Shown: one piece after another, positions 28,596 through 37,445 of the stretch
Numbering within the stretch: position 1 is the stretch's first letter
How the letters are laid out: each line of letters begins with the position of its first letter
DNA from: Rarobacter faecitabidus
GTDB taxonomy: Bacteria; Actinomycetota; Actinomycetes; Actinomycetales; Cellulomonadaceae
NCBI RefSeq assembly: GCF_006716265.1
Contig: NZ_VFOS01000002.1
Coordinates: forward strand, 186,001 to 250,000
DNA: 64,000 bases
Direction of reading: 5' to 3'
The notes under the pieces: generated by a model
Databases searched by the model: none
Told to the model about the DNA's origin: nothing
The model's input: the letters and a program-made list of their open reading frames with translations, nothing else
Translations under genes and position numbers: made by a program

Positions 28596-29938
28596 TACTG
28601 CCCTCCCGCGTCGGTGCCGTTCGGGGCAGGCGCGCTCTCAGCGGGAGTGGACGACTCGTCGGTTGGCGTTGTGACTTCCGCGGGCGGCTGGGCGCTTGGC
28701 GCGGCCACTGTCTCAGCCGTGACCTCCTGCCAGCGCTGCGCGAGTTCTTCGCGCGAGGACGCGGTGATCTGCCCGGCGGCCACGCTCGACCGTGTGGGCT
28801 CGGGCAGCGTCGCGACGTCGACGCCGGTGACCTCGATGGCGGTGGCGAGGTCGAACGGACCGAGCGACTGGGGGATGCCGCGGAAGAGCGTCACGGTCGT
28901 ACCCTGGACGCCGATGAAGTACTGCTGCTGTGTCCAGCGGTAGCCGAATCCGGCAGCGCCTGCGATCAGCGCTAGCACCACCGCGACAATCGTCCACGGA
29001 AGCCAGCGCCGACGCCTGACATCGCGCAGGTCGACTGCGGACGGCTGGTCGACGGCCGGCTCGCTCTCCTCCTGCGAGGCTACGCTGGCGGCGAGCGAGG
29101 CGGCACGGGCGGCGGGGCCGTCCTGCGCACTGGTGACGTCGTCGCGGCTCACCGCAGCGGCGCCCACAACCTGCACATTCGGCTGCTCGACGGCGCCGTC
29201 GGGATGCTCGTCAAGATCGATGACATCCGCCACGATCGCGGTGATGTTGTCCGGGCCGCCGGCTCGCAAGGCGAGTTGAACGAGTTTCTCCGCGCACTGC
29301 GCGGGGTCCTCGTACTCCTCAAGCGTCCGCTTGATGGTGTCGTGAGCCACGTAGCCGCTCAGCCCGTCCGAACACAGCAACCACCGGTCCCCGACGTGCG
29401 CCTCGCGCATCGAGACATCCGGCGTGAGCTCGACCTCGAAGTCCCCGAGGACCCGCATGACCACGGACCGTTGGGGGTGGTTCTCGGCTTCTTCCGGCGT
29501 GATCCGCCCTGTATCGACCAGATGCTGAACGAACGTGTGGTCCACCGTTACCTGGGTGAACTCGTCCTTATGAAGCAAATAGGCACGGGAGTCGCCCATA
29601 TGAGCCATGGCGATCTTGTTGCCCGAACGCAGCAGCGTCGTGATGGTGGTGCCCATCCCGGCGACCTTGGGGTGGGAGCGGGCGTAGGCGACGAGTTCGA
29701 GCCTCGCCTCCTCGATCGTGTCCTTCAGGCGCTTGACGATGTCCCCCGAGCCCAGCGCCTCGTCGTCGAGCGGGGCGAGCTTGGCGATTGCGAGGGAACT
29801 CGCGGTGTCGCCTCCCGCGTGGCCCCCCATGCCGTCGGCGACTGCCAGCAGGTGCGGCCCGGCATAGGCCGAGTCCTGATTGTTCGCGCGGACGAGCCCA
29901 ACGTCGGAGATCGCGGCGTAGCGCAGTGCGATGGACAT
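28595..29938 (-). CDS. pstP: PP2C-family Ser/Thr phosphatase PstP
   Basis: This 447-residue membrane phosphatase reverses PknA/PknB phosphorylation. The PP2C domain (about 1-235) shows SDVGLVRANNQDSAYA, the metal-binding ADGMGGHAGGD, AHMGDSRAYLL, LLCSDGLSGYV and GGPDNITAIV. A linker leads to one membrane helix (WTIVAVVLALIAGAAGFGY near 315-335) and an extracellular part ending in a Thr/Pro/Ser-rich tail. ATG 29938 lies six bases after the fhaB stop. Confidence 0.95.
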   Translation of the reverse strand: MSIALRYAAISDVGLVRANNQDSAYAGPHLLAVADGMGGHAGGDTASSLAIAKLAPLDDEALGSGDIVKRLKDTIEEARLELVAYARSHPKVAGMGTTITTLLRSGNKIAMAHMGDSRAYLLHKDEFTQVTVDHTFVQHLVDTGRITPEEAENHPQRSVVMRVLGDFEVELTPDVSMREAHVGDRWLLCSDGLSGYVAHDTIKRTLEEYEDPAQCAEKLVQLALRAGGPDNITAIVADVIDLDEHPDGAVEQPNVQVVGAAAVSRDDVTSAQDGPAARAASLAASVASQEESEPAVDQPSAVDLRDVRRRRWLPWTIVAVVLALIAGAAGFGYRWTQQQYFIGVQGTTVTLFRGIPQSLGPFDLATAIEVTGVDVATLPEPTRSSVAAGQITASSREELAQRWQEVTAETVAAPSAQPPAEVTTPTDESSTPAESAPAPNGTDAGGQ

Positions 29939-29944
29939 GACCAG

Positions 29945-30418
29945 CTACTTTCTCAACTCGATTGAACTCTGGCCCACCTGCAGGGATGCGCCGATCGGCA
30001 GTTCGATCCGGTCATGTACGGGATTGCCGTTCAGGAAAGTGCCGTTGGTGGAACCGAGATCCTCGACGAACCACCTTCCCTCGTCCGGGAAGATGCGCGC
30101 GTGGCGCGAGGAGGCATAGTCGTCATCGACCACAAGTGTGCAGTCCGGGGCGCGTCCAATCACCACCGAGACGTTTCCGAGCGGCAACGTCGTGCCCTCG
30201 AGCGGTCCGGCCGTTACCGTGAGGACCCGATGCTCCGTGGCGGCCGCACCGGGGCGCCGCGGCCCAGCCTCCTGCCGGCCGCCTGGCGCTCTGGAAGGCC
30301 GCGGGCTGATGCGCGTGCCGTACAGGTCTCGGCGCAGGACGCCAACGACGGAAAGGATGAGGACCCACATCAGGCCGAGGTAGGCGATCCGCAACAGGGC
30401 AATAGTGAGTTCGTTCAT
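29945..30418 (-). CDS. fhaB: FHA-domain protein FhaB (FipA-like)
   Basis: This 157-residue protein has an N-terminal membrane helix (AYLGLMWVLILSVVGVL), a basic linker and a C-terminal forkhead-associated domain (about 85-150) with IGRAPDC, SSRHARIF and DLGSTNGTFLNG, the phosphothreonine-binding motifs. In relatives it is a PknA/PknB substrate that links phosphorylation to cell-division proteins at the membrane. Its stop lies six bases upstream of the pstP start and its start eight bases after fhaA, so it is in the same operon. Confidence 0.94.
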   Translation of the reverse strand: MNELTIALLRIAYLGLMWVLILSVVGVLRRDLYGTRISPRPSRAPGGRQEAGPRRPGAAATEHRVLTVTAGPLEGTTLPLGNVSVVIGRAPDCTLVVDDDYASSRHARIFPDEGRWFVEDLGSTNGTFLNGNPVHDRIELPIGASLQVGQSSIELRK

Positions 30419-30426
30419 GGGGTCGC

Positions 30427-31125
30427 TTAATCGTTCTCGGTGTCGTCCGGCTCGGCGTCCCAGAACGAGATTCGCGTACGGCCAATGGTGAGTGTATTGC
30501 CGTCCATGAGGGTCGCTGCGGGCACCTGATGACCCTCGACGTACAACCCGTTGGTCGAGCCGAGATCCCTCGCTACTACGCCGTGTGCCGTCAGGCTGAG
30601 TTCGAGGTGGCGGCGCGAGATCCCCGGATCATCGACGACGATGTCCGATTCGGACCCGCGGCCGATCACGGTGACGGTACCGGTCAGCAGGTATCGCTGC
30701 CCATCGATGTCGACCATGGGGTGACGGTTCGGGCCACTGGTGTGCGCCTGGACCGCCGATCGGACGGTTTCCGACGTGAGATCGAACTGTCCCTGCGGCA
30801 GGTCGCCGGTGACGATCGCGACCCGAACCGGGCCCACGAGCGCGTACCCCTGGCGAGTGGCGTGGCGGACGAGTTCTTCGCCCAGCTCCGCCGTGATCGC
30901 ATCCTCGCCCCAGGACTGCAGCCGCTCTCGATCGGGAGGAGAGACCGTGAACGAGTACACGTTCGGAACGACGGTGCGCTCCTGGTCGATGGCCGCGGCG
31001 CGCTCGTCCGCCTCGCGCTTGATGGCGCTGACCAACTCGACGACCTTGAGTTCGCCGCGGAACTTGCGGAATACCCGGCCCACGGCCTTTTCGGTGCCGT
31101 TCTCGAGACGGTCGAGGAACCCCAT
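30427..31125 (-). CDS. fhaA: FHA-domain protein FhaA (DUF3662), compact form
   Basis: This 232-residue cytoplasmic protein has an N-terminal DUF3662 domain (MGFLDRLENGTEKAVGRVF to about 130) and a C-terminal FHA domain with IGRGSESDIVV, ISRRHLEL and DLGSTNGLYVEG. In mycobacteria FhaA binds phosphorylated MviN (MurJ) and carries a long disordered linker; here the two domains are almost directly joined. ATG 31125 is preferred because GGAGG stands upstream; ATG 31143 is also in frame. It is the first gene of the kinase cluster and divergent from ung. Confidence 0.94.
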   Translation of the reverse strand: MGFLDRLENGTEKAVGRVFRKFRGELKVVELVSAIKREADERAAAIDQERTVVPNVYSFTVSPPDRERLQSWGEDAITAELGEELVRHATRQGYALVGPVRVAIVTGDLPQGQFDLTSETVRSAVQAHTSGPNRHPMVDIDGQRYLLTGTVTVIGRGSESDIVVDDPGISRRHLELSLTAHGVVARDLGSTNGLYVEGHQVPAATLMDGNTLTIGRTRISFWDAEPDDTEND

Positions 31126-31312
31126 TCCACCTCCCACGCGCATGGCGGCGCCCGGCGGGTAGCGCCGGTTGCCTCATCGAATTCTGGTTTATCCCACCGA
31201 TCGTATCGGTCTAGCGACCGATAGGCGTGCAATGGTTCAAATTATCGCCAAGTGTCTCCACATGTCGGACCGTGTTTTCCTCCTCTCTTGACCGGGGCGA
31301 TAGCCTGCGGGA

Positions 31313-31987
31313 GTGACCAGGAAATCGCTCGCTGAACTCGTCGATCCCGGCTGGGCGAGCGCCCTGGCCCCCGTAGAAGGTCAAGTGCACGCCATGGGCG
31401 ACTTTCTGCGGGCGGAGCGCGCGGCCGGGCGGCATTTCCTGCCCGCCGCGCAGAACATTCTGCGGGCCTTCACCTATCCGCTCGCGGAGGTCAAGGTGCT
31501 CATCGTCGGACAGGATCCCTATCCGACGCCGGGCAACGCAATAGGACTGTCATTTGCCGTTGCTCCGGGCGTGGCGCTGCCCAAATCGCTGGTGAACATC
31601 TTTAACGAGCTCGAATCGGACGTCGGGGTGGCTCGTCCAACCTCCGGCGACCTCACCCCCTGGGCCGAGCGCGGGGTCATGCTGCTGAACCGCGTGCTCA
31701 CGGTCGAGCCGGGAAGGGCTGGCTCGCACCGCGGAAAGGGATGGGAGGCGGTAACGGAGTGCGCGATCGATGCCCTGGTCGCCCGCGGCGGACCGCTGGT
31801 CGCGGTGCTGTGGGGATCCGCGGCGCAGAGCCTGCGACCGCGGCTCGGCTCGGTTCCCGCGATCGAGTCCGTGCATCCATCGCCGCTTTCCGCGTATCGC
31901 GGATTCTTTGGCTCCCGGCCTTTTTCGCGCGTCAACGAGGCACTCGTCGCCGCGGGCGGGGATCCGGTCGACTGGGCTCTGCCATAG
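31313..31987 (+). CDS. ung: uracil-DNA glycosylase, family 1
   Basis: This 224-residue enzyme removes uracil from DNA as the first step of base-excision repair. The water-activating motif is [16 protein letters not shown] with D68; GQDPYP instead of the textbook GQDPYH is usual in actinobacteria. The DNA-intercalation loop [17 protein letters not shown] near 195-211 contains the catalytic histidine. GTG 31313 is the only sensible start. It is divergent from fhaA. Confidence 0.95.
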   Translation: MTRKSLAELVDPGWASALAPVEGQVHAMGDFLRAERAAGRHFLPAAQNILRAFTYPLAEVKVLIVGQDPYPTPGNAIGLSFAVAPGVALPKSLVNIFNELESDVGVARPTSGDLTPWAERGVMLLNRVLTVEPGRAGSHRGKGWEAVTECAIDALVARGGPLVAVLWGSAAQSLRPRLGSVPAIESVHPSPLSAYRGFFGSRPFSRVNEALVAAGGDPVDWALP

Positions 31988-32133
31988 CGGTGCTGGTTCC
32001 GGTGCGGCGTGGCCGATGTCTGTCGTTACCGCACTGACCCGCACGGTGCGGGCGGCCTTCGACCGCAATATTTCGTCGCCAGCGATTACGCTACTGACCA
32101 CAGCGGTACCGACCGAGAGGACCGGACTTCGCC

Positions 32134-33351
32134 ATGACACCCCCGTCAGCGTCACGCCCACCCGAGGATGACGAGCCACGCCTGGACGGTCGGCCATTCA
32201 TCGAAGCTAACTCGCAAGAGCGGTCCCGGTACGGCCGATTCAATCTGGCGATCATCGGCGGGACGGGCGTCGGCAAGTCGTCACTGGTCAATGCCGTTTT
32301 CGGACGAGACTTCGCGCGCGTCGGCAAGGGTCTGCCCGTGACCAGCGGCGTCCACTACTACCAGGACGAGCACCTGGGGATATGGGATTTCGAGGGCTTC
32401 GAGATCGGATCGAGCACCTCGCCGGGCGAGGCACTGCGCGCGCACCTCTCGACAATCGCGGCACGGCCGCGCGGCGAGCAGATCGCCGTCGTCTGGTACT
32501 GCGTGAATGCGAGTGCGGATCGGCTCACGCAACCCGATATCGACATGATCCAGGAACTGGACGCCGCCGGATTGCCGGTGATCCTCGTCCTGACGAAGGT
32601 GCAGTGGATCAAGCACCCGATATCCGGTAGACAGCGAGCCACGCCCGACACCGAGGAGTTCCGCGACTGGCTGGAAAGCCCGGTCGACGCGGACGGGAAT
32701 CGAATCGCGCTTCCGGTGAAGGCGGTCATGCTCACCGCCGCGTACGGCCCGCACGGGAAGGGCGCGGGGCACGGACTCGGTGACCTTGTCACCAAGACAC
32801 TGGAACTCGCGCCAGACAGTGACAAGGACGCGTTTCGCATCGTTCAGCGACTCAATCTCCCGTGGAAACGAGCGATGGCGCGACCGGTTATTGCGCAGGC
32901 CTCGTCTGCCGCGGCCGCTGCAGCGGCTATCCCGGTTCCCGTCGCCGACGCGGCGGTTCTGGCACCGATCCAGCTAGCGATGATGGGGCGGCTCGCCGCC
33001 ATCTACGACCTCGAGTTCAAGTCGATGCTCTCCGAATCCGCGCTCGCGCAATTGAGTACTCAACTTACCGGGCAGGCACTGGCCCGAAGCCTGATCAAAG
33101 TAGTTCCCGGCGTGGGCAGCGTGGTGAACGCGACCGTCGCAGCGGCCCTTACGGCGGCCGCTGGCACGGCTTGGCTCCGTTTGTGCGAGCATCTGCACAC
33201 CGGCAAGATCGACCAGTCGCAGATCAGCGGAGCCTGGCGCGACTACAGCCCGACGGTCGTGGACGTCGTCAAGAAGCTCGTCACCCAACGCGCCGGGCGC
33301 AAGTCACCCGGCGCACAAATCCACATAGCGAAGGTCGAAGCCGAGGCGTGA
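32134..33351 (+). CDS. GTPase with hydrophobic helical C-terminal domain (Era/IRG-like)
   Basis: This is a 405-residue G protein of uncertain subfamily. The G domain shows Walker A GGTGVGKSS (42-50), a switch threonine T70 in LPVTSG, DFEG (85-88) and TKVQ at 154-157 in the position of the NKxD base-specificity motif, whose aspartate is replaced by glutamine. The C-terminal 180 residues are helical and alanine-rich, with stretches such as ASSAAAAAAAIPVPVADAAV and SLIKVVPGVGSVVNATVAAA, reminiscent of DUF697-type membrane-associating tails. A role in envelope stress or membrane remodelling is conceivable but unproven. It stands alone between ung and the fusion gene. Confidence 0.75.
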   Translation: MTPPSASRPPEDDEPRLDGRPFIEANSQERSRYGRFNLAIIGGTGVGKSSLVNAVFGRDFARVGKGLPVTSGVHYYQDEHLGIWDFEGFEIGSSTSPGEALRAHLSTIAARPRGEQIAVVWYCVNASADRLTQPDIDMIQELDAAGLPVILVLTKVQWIKHPISGRQRATPDTEEFRDWLESPVDADGNRIALPVKAVMLTAAYGPHGKGAGHGLGDLVTKTLELAPDSDKDAFRIVQRLNLPWKRAMARPVIAQASSAAAAAAAIPVPVADAAVLAPIQLAMMGRLAAIYDLEFKSMLSESALAQLSTQLTGQALARSLIKVVPGVGSVVNATVAAALTAAAGTAWLRLCEHLHTGKIDQSQISGAWRDYSPTVVDVVKKLVTQRAGRKSPGAQIHIAKVEAEA

Positions 33352-33396
33352 GCAGGCATTGCCTCGACGACGGCCGAGCCTGATAGTTTCGGGGGC

Positions 33397-36300
33397 GTGA
33401 CAAGTTTGGCCGCCGCGCAACTCTGGGCGCAGGTCGTCATCCGCCAGTACGCGGCGGCGACGAATCTGCTGATCTCCTCGCGCCGGTTCGCGATCCTCGG
33501 TCCCGAAACGGAGCGCCTGGCCGCATTGCGCGCTGCCCTTGAGGCGATGGGCGCGCGCTGCGTCCGCACAACAAATCCGTCCGGGTTCCACGCGTCATTC
33601 GCCGAGTCCGGCGCGGTGGGTGGATTCAGCACAGTGGACGAGCCCTCCGGCGCGGCCACCGCATCCGGCCTGCCCGCGGGCGGTCGCGGCCCCGCGCTTT
33701 CTTTGACCACGCGCCGCGCCGACGTCACGGTCGTCGCGGGACCAGACGGCAAGGCTACGGTCACCGATCGCTCCGGCGACGAGTTGCGGCCGCCACCCGG
33801 CCAGGTTCCCCCCGCCGCCGGTCGCAGTTCAACCGGCACCGGCCCGTCGGAGTCCGCATCCGGCGGCCCGACGCAACCCGCCGCCGACCACACCCACGCC
33901 GACGCCGATTTCGCCGAGCGGCGCATCGCGTGGGCTCGCGAGCACATGCCGGTCACCGCAGCGGCGATAGCCCGGCTCGTGGATTCGCGCGCGCTGCGCG
34001 GGGTACGGATCGGCGTCTCGCTCGTCCTCGAACCCAAGACGGCCGTGCTCGCACTGTCGCTGGCGCACGCGGGCGCGAACGTGAGCGTGTTCGGTCACCC
34101 GGCCGAGACCCGAGACGACGTCGCGGATGCGCTGCGCAAGGCGGGGCTCGCGGTCTTCGCGGATTCGACGTTGGACGAGTCTGCGGCGGTTGAGCTGGCC
34201 GACAAGTACCTGCGCCGCGGCCATGACCTGCTGATAGACGACGGCTCGCACCTGATCCGCCGAGCCCACGATCTACCCGACGCAATCCTTCAACTGCGCG
34301 GCGCGGCGGAGGAGACGACATCCGGGCTGCGCCCCCTGCGTAAGTGGCAGGCGGAGGGTCGCCTGCGCGTTCCGGTCATCGCGGTGAACGATGCCCGGTC
34401 CAAGACGCTGTTCGACAATGCCTACGGCACCGGCCAGTCGTGCCTGCTGACGATCCTCGATCTGCTCGACCCCGATCGCGATGGCTACGACTTCGCCCGC
34501 ACGGTTCATGGCGAGCCGAGTGGGGATCACCCGGAGGGGGATCTGGTTCCGCCGGCCCCCGCGGCCGTGGCGCAGGACGCGGCCCGCGATGCCGGCACCG
34601 GCAACGTCCTGGTCATCGGCTACGGCGACGTCGGCAAGGGCGTCGCCAAGCACGCGGCGGCCCTGGGCGCGCGCGTCAGCGTCGCGGAGATCGACCCCGT
34701 GCGCGCCCTCCAAGCGCGATTCGACGGCTACCGCGTCGCGGACGCCGCGGAACTGGCGGGCGATGCCACGCTCATCGTCTCGGCAACGGGCGAGCCGAAC
34801 ACGATCTCGCTCGGCATCATCAGGGCCGCCCGCCCGGGTGCGGCCCTCGCCGTCGCCGGGGGCGTCGAGCAGGAGATCGCCCTCGCGCAGGCCGCGAGCG
34901 CGGGCGCCACGAGCACGTCCGCAGGTCACAGAAGGGAGCGGCTCGAGTTCCCGGATGACCACCACGTGCTGGTCCTGGACAAGGGCCAGTGCATCAACGT
35001 GACTGCGGGCGAGGGCAACCCGATCGAGATCATGGACCTGTCCTTCGCCGTTCAGCTCGCCGCAATCGAATTGCTGACCGGCGTCGATGCACCCCGCGAG
35101 CCGGGCGTCCATGCCCTTCCCGCCGAGGCGGATGCTGCGGTGGCCGCCACCGCCATGGTGACCGGCGAGCCCGGCCAGTGGCATCCGGCCGCTGCGCCGC
35201 CGGCCCCGCAGCGGGAGTCGTTGGTGGACGAGCCCGCCGCAGGCGGGAGCGACGCCCACACGGCGGAACGTGTCGAATCGGTGGCGGAGCGCTCGTCCGC
35301 ACTGGCCCGCGAATACGGCGTGCGCCTCGGCACGCAACGCTCGAATCCGTCGCTGGTGGAGGTGTACTCGGCCGGGCTGGTCATTCCCGTGACGGCCCCG
35401 GCGGTGATCGGCGGCGCGGTCGCGGTGCGCGGCGGGCGGATCGAGCACGTGGGGGAGCGCGACTGGGTGATCTCCACGCTGCGCGAATCGGGGCAGGCAT
35501 TCACCGAGCGGCACTGGCCGGGCGTGCTGATGCCCGGCATGGTCAACGCGCACACGCACCTGCAGTACACGGGGATGGTCGAGGTCGCCTCGCGCACCTA
35601 CAAGGGGTTCGACGACTGGGCGCAGGCGTTCAACGTCGTCTACGACAACGCCACGCACGACTGGCGGGAGCACGCCGCGCAGGGCGCAGCGCAGGCGATT
35701 CGGTACGGGACCACGGCCGCAGCGGACGTCGTGACCGATCCGCAGGCGGCCTCGGCCCTGCACGACGCCGGACTGCACGGCGTCGCCTACTGGGAGGTCA
35801 TGGGCTGGTCCAACGAGGAGTGGGCCAAAGGCGGATCGACGCAGGTGCTCGCGGCCCTGGACCGGATGCCGACCCCGCCCAACGTGGGTCTGTCCCCGCA
35901 CGCGCCGTACTCACTCGACACGGACCCGCTGCTCGAGATTCCCGACCTGGTGCGCCGCCGTGGGCTGCGGCTCCACATTCACCTGGCCGAGTCCCAGCTC
36001 GAGGCCCAATGGGCCGAGCAGCAGGCGGGATCGCTGGCCGACCTGTGGCGTTCGGGGGAGTCCAAGAGCTTCCGGGTGCTGCGCGAGCGCGGCTTCGGGA
36101 TGAGCGCGACCCAGTTCGTTGATCAGCTCGGCGTGCTGGGCCCCGACTGCCACGTGGCGCACGGGGTCTACATGACCGAGTGGGATCGGTCGTTGCTGCG
36201 CGCCCGGTCCACGTCCGTGGCGCTGTGCCCGCGGTCCAATCAGATCATCGGACTCGATCCGCCGCCCGTGGCCGCCTACCTGAGCGAGGGCAACCCGATC

Positions 36301-36657
36301 GCGGTCGGCACCGACTCGCTGTCGTCGTCGCCGTCGCTCGACCTGCTGGCCGATGTGGCGCTGCTGTACGAGCTGGCGCGCGCGCAAGGTTACGCCAAGG
36401 ACGATCTCGCCCGGCGCCTGCTGCACACCGCGACCCTGGGCGGCGCGACCGCGCTGGGGCTCGCCGCGGGGCCGGACCGGATCGGGCAGTTGCAGACCGG
36501 CGCCGTGGCCGACATGGTGTTCCTGCAGATCCCGGTGTCGGACGTGTTCGGCACGATCGAGGACCTGGTCCGCTATGGGCAGGACTCGGTCGCGGCCACG
36601 ATGATCGAGGGGGAAATCCGATGGATGGACGCGATCTTCAATCAGGCGAGCCGGTAG
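33397..36657 (+). CDS. fusion of SAH-hydrolase-like domain and amidohydrolase/deaminase domain
   Basis: One uninterrupted 1086-residue frame holds two enzyme-like halves. Residues about 172-565 match S-adenosylhomocysteine hydrolase: RIAWAREHMPVT, LIDDGSHLI (D281), EETTSG, the catalytic block NDARSKTLFDNAYG (K336, D340, N341) and the NAD motif GYGDVGKG (408-415). The substrate histidine of the usual HMTVQTAVL block is absent (here LVLEPKTAVL), the later substrate histidine is replaced (AVAGGVEQEI) and the C-terminal lysine/tyrosine tail is missing. Residues about 655-1075 form a metal-dependent deaminase with NAHTH (717-721), HIHLAES (H862), VAHG (H922) and GTDSLSSSPS (D973), like MTA/SAH or aminofutalosine deaminases. 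Residues 75-170 and 575-640 are disordered linkers. Substrate unknown; nucleoside recycling is inferred. Confidence 0.85.
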   Translation: MTSLAAAQLWAQVVIRQYAAATNLLISSRRFAILGPETERLAALRAALEAMGARCVRTTNPSGFHASFAESGAVGGFSTVDEPSGAATASGLPAGGRGPALSLTTRRADVTVVAGPDGKATVTDRSGDELRPPPGQVPPAAGRSSTGTGPSESASGGPTQPAADHTHADADFAERRIAWAREHMPVTAAAIARLVDSRALRGVRIGVSLVLEPKTAVLALSLAHAGANVSVFGHPAETRDDVADALRKAGLAVFADSTLDESAAVELADKYLRRGHDLLIDDGSHLIRRAHDLPDAILQLRGAAEETTSGLRPLRKWQAEGRLRVPVIAVNDARSKTLFDNAYGTGQSCLLTILDLLDPDRDGYDFARTVHGEPSGDHPEGDLVPPAPAAVAQDAARDAGTGNVLVIGYGDVGKGVAKHAAALGARVSVAEIDPVRALQARFDGYRVADAAELAGDATLIVSATGEPNTISLGIIRAARPGAALAVAGGVEQEIALAQAASAGATSTSAGHRRERLEFPDDHHVLVLDKGQCINVTAGEGNPIEIMDLSFAVQLAAIELLTGVDAPREPGVHALPAEADAAVAATAMVTGEPGQWHPAAAPPAPQRESLVDEPAAGGSDAHTAERVESVAERSSALAREYGVRLGTQRSNPSLVEVYSAGLVIPVTAPAVIGGAVAVRGGRIEHVGERDWVISTLRESGQAFTERHWPGVLMPGMVNAHTHLQYTGMVEVASRTYKGFDDWAQAFNVVYDNATHDWREHAAQGAAQAIRYGTTAAADVVTDPQAASALHDAGLHGVAYWEVMGWSNEEWAKGGSTQVLAALDRMPTPPNVGLSPHAPYSLDTDPLLEIPDLVRRRGLRLHIHLAESQLEAQWAEQQAGSLADLWRSGESKSFRVLRERGFGMSATQFVDQLGVLGPDCHVAHGVYMTEWDRSLLRARSTSVALCPRSNQIIGLDPPPVAAYLSEGNPIAVGTDSLSSSPSLDLLADVALLYELARAQGYAKDDLARRLLHTATLGGATALGLAAGPDRIGQLQTGAVADMVFLQIPVSDVFGTIEDLVRYGQDSVAATMIEGEIRWMDAIFNQASR

Positions 36658-37130
36658 AGGACGAGTCCACCGCCGCGCGTGGCGGGACTGCGGGGTCGGG
36701 TGGGCCACCGCTGCGGCCGGAACTGGCTGAGCGCCTCGGACTCGAGGCCCACCCAGAGGGCGGCTGGTTCCGCCGGACGTGGACCACGCCGGTTTCCGTG
36801 GAGACAGCGAACGGGCCGCGCGCGACTGCCTCCGCGATCCAGTTCCTGCTCGCTCCTGGCGAGGACGCAGCGTGGCACGTGGTCCGCTCGGACGAGTTGT
36901 GGCTCTGGCACGGTCCCGGAACGCTGCACCTTCAGTTCGGGGGGAGCGGCGCCGAGCCGGATGACGCGGGTGAGGTCGTGACGATGGACTCGTCCATACC
37001 GCGCGTCCAACTGCTGATCCCAGCGGGGGTGTGGCAGCGCGCGCTGCCCGTCACCGACACGGTGCTGGCGACGTGCGTGGTCTCGCCCGAGTTCTCCTTC
37101 GACGACTGGCGGCTCGCGGAGGAGGTCTGA
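36621..37130 (+). CDS. DUF985 cupin-family protein
   Basis: This 169-residue protein starts at ATG 36621 behind AGGGGGAAATCC and overlaps the fusion gene's end by 37 bases in another frame. After a disordered N-terminus, the DUF985 cupin core runs LGLEAHPEGGWFRRTW, AIQFLLAPGEDAAWHVVRSD, ELWLWHGPGTLHL, QLLIPAGVWQRALP and CVVSPEFSFDDW. The histidines in AWHVV and LWHGP could bind metal in the beta-barrel. Function in this family is unsettled; sugar-phosphate or nucleotide-derivative binding is suggested for cupins in general. The overlap implies coupling with the fusion enzyme. Confidence 0.88.
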   Translation: MDGRDLQSGEPVEDESTAARGGTAGSGGPPLRPELAERLGLEAHPEGGWFRRTWTTPVSVETANGPRATASAIQFLLAPGEDAAWHVVRSDELWLWHGPGTLHLQFGGSGAEPDDAGEVVTMDSSIPRVQLLIPAGVWQRALPVTDTVLATCVVSPEFSFDDWRLAEEV

Positions 37131-37165
37131 CAAGGAGCCGGGCCGTGACTCTTGGCTGTGAAATT

Positions 37166-37186
37166 GTGTTTCTGTGTTACCGTGTT
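37166..37186. promoter_or_regulatory. triple GTGTT repeat, candidate antitoxin operator
   Basis: GTGTT occurs at 37166, 37174 and 37182, an exact eight-base period, 23-43 bases before the vapB-type start. A -35-like TTGGCT stands at 37153-37158 and TTAGAT at 37185-37190 suits a -10. Ribbon-helix-helix antitoxins bind short tandem sites on one face of DNA, which fits autoregulation. Confidence 0.5.
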
Positions 37187-37208
37187 AGATGACAAGGTCG
37201 GAGGAAGC

Positions 37209-37445
37209 ATGAAAAACATCACCGTCACCGTTCCTGACGATGTCTATCGCGCCGCCCGCATCGCCGCCGCTGAACGCGATCGTTCCGTCAGTGCGCTCGT
37301 CACGGACTACCTTGTTGAGTTAGCCCAACGCCATTCCGAATTCAGTCGCAGACTCGACCTGCAGCACAAGGTGCAGGCGCAGATAGTCGAATTCAGCGCA
37401 CAGCGCCTGACCCGCGATGAAATCCACGACCGTGCGGTTCGTTGA
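37209..37445 (+). CDS. VapB-type ribbon-helix-helix antitoxin
   Basis: This is a 78-residue protein with the ribbon-helix-helix start MKNITVTVPDDVYRAARIAA and RSVSALVTDYLVELAQ, then a helical C-terminal tail that should wrap around the toxin. ATG 37209 follows CGGAGGAAGC. It overlaps the PIN-domain gene by 29 bases, the common antitoxin-first arrangement. It should bind its own promoter and neutralise the toxin at 37417. The toxin family identifies the pair; the RHH class among VapB proteins is one of several. Confidence 0.85.
   Translation: MKNITVTVPDDVYRAARIAAAERDRSVSALVTDYLVELAQRHSEFSRRLDLQHKVQAQIVEFSAQRLTRDEIHDRAVR

Noticed and set aside
33352-33396. SAM or SAH riboswitch before the fusion gene
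   Set aside because: The gap is only 45 bases and shows no conserved aptamer elements.
34273-35901. Long open frame (542 codons) opposite the fusion gene
   Set aside because: The composition is typical of an antisense frame and the opposite strand carries clear enzyme motifs.
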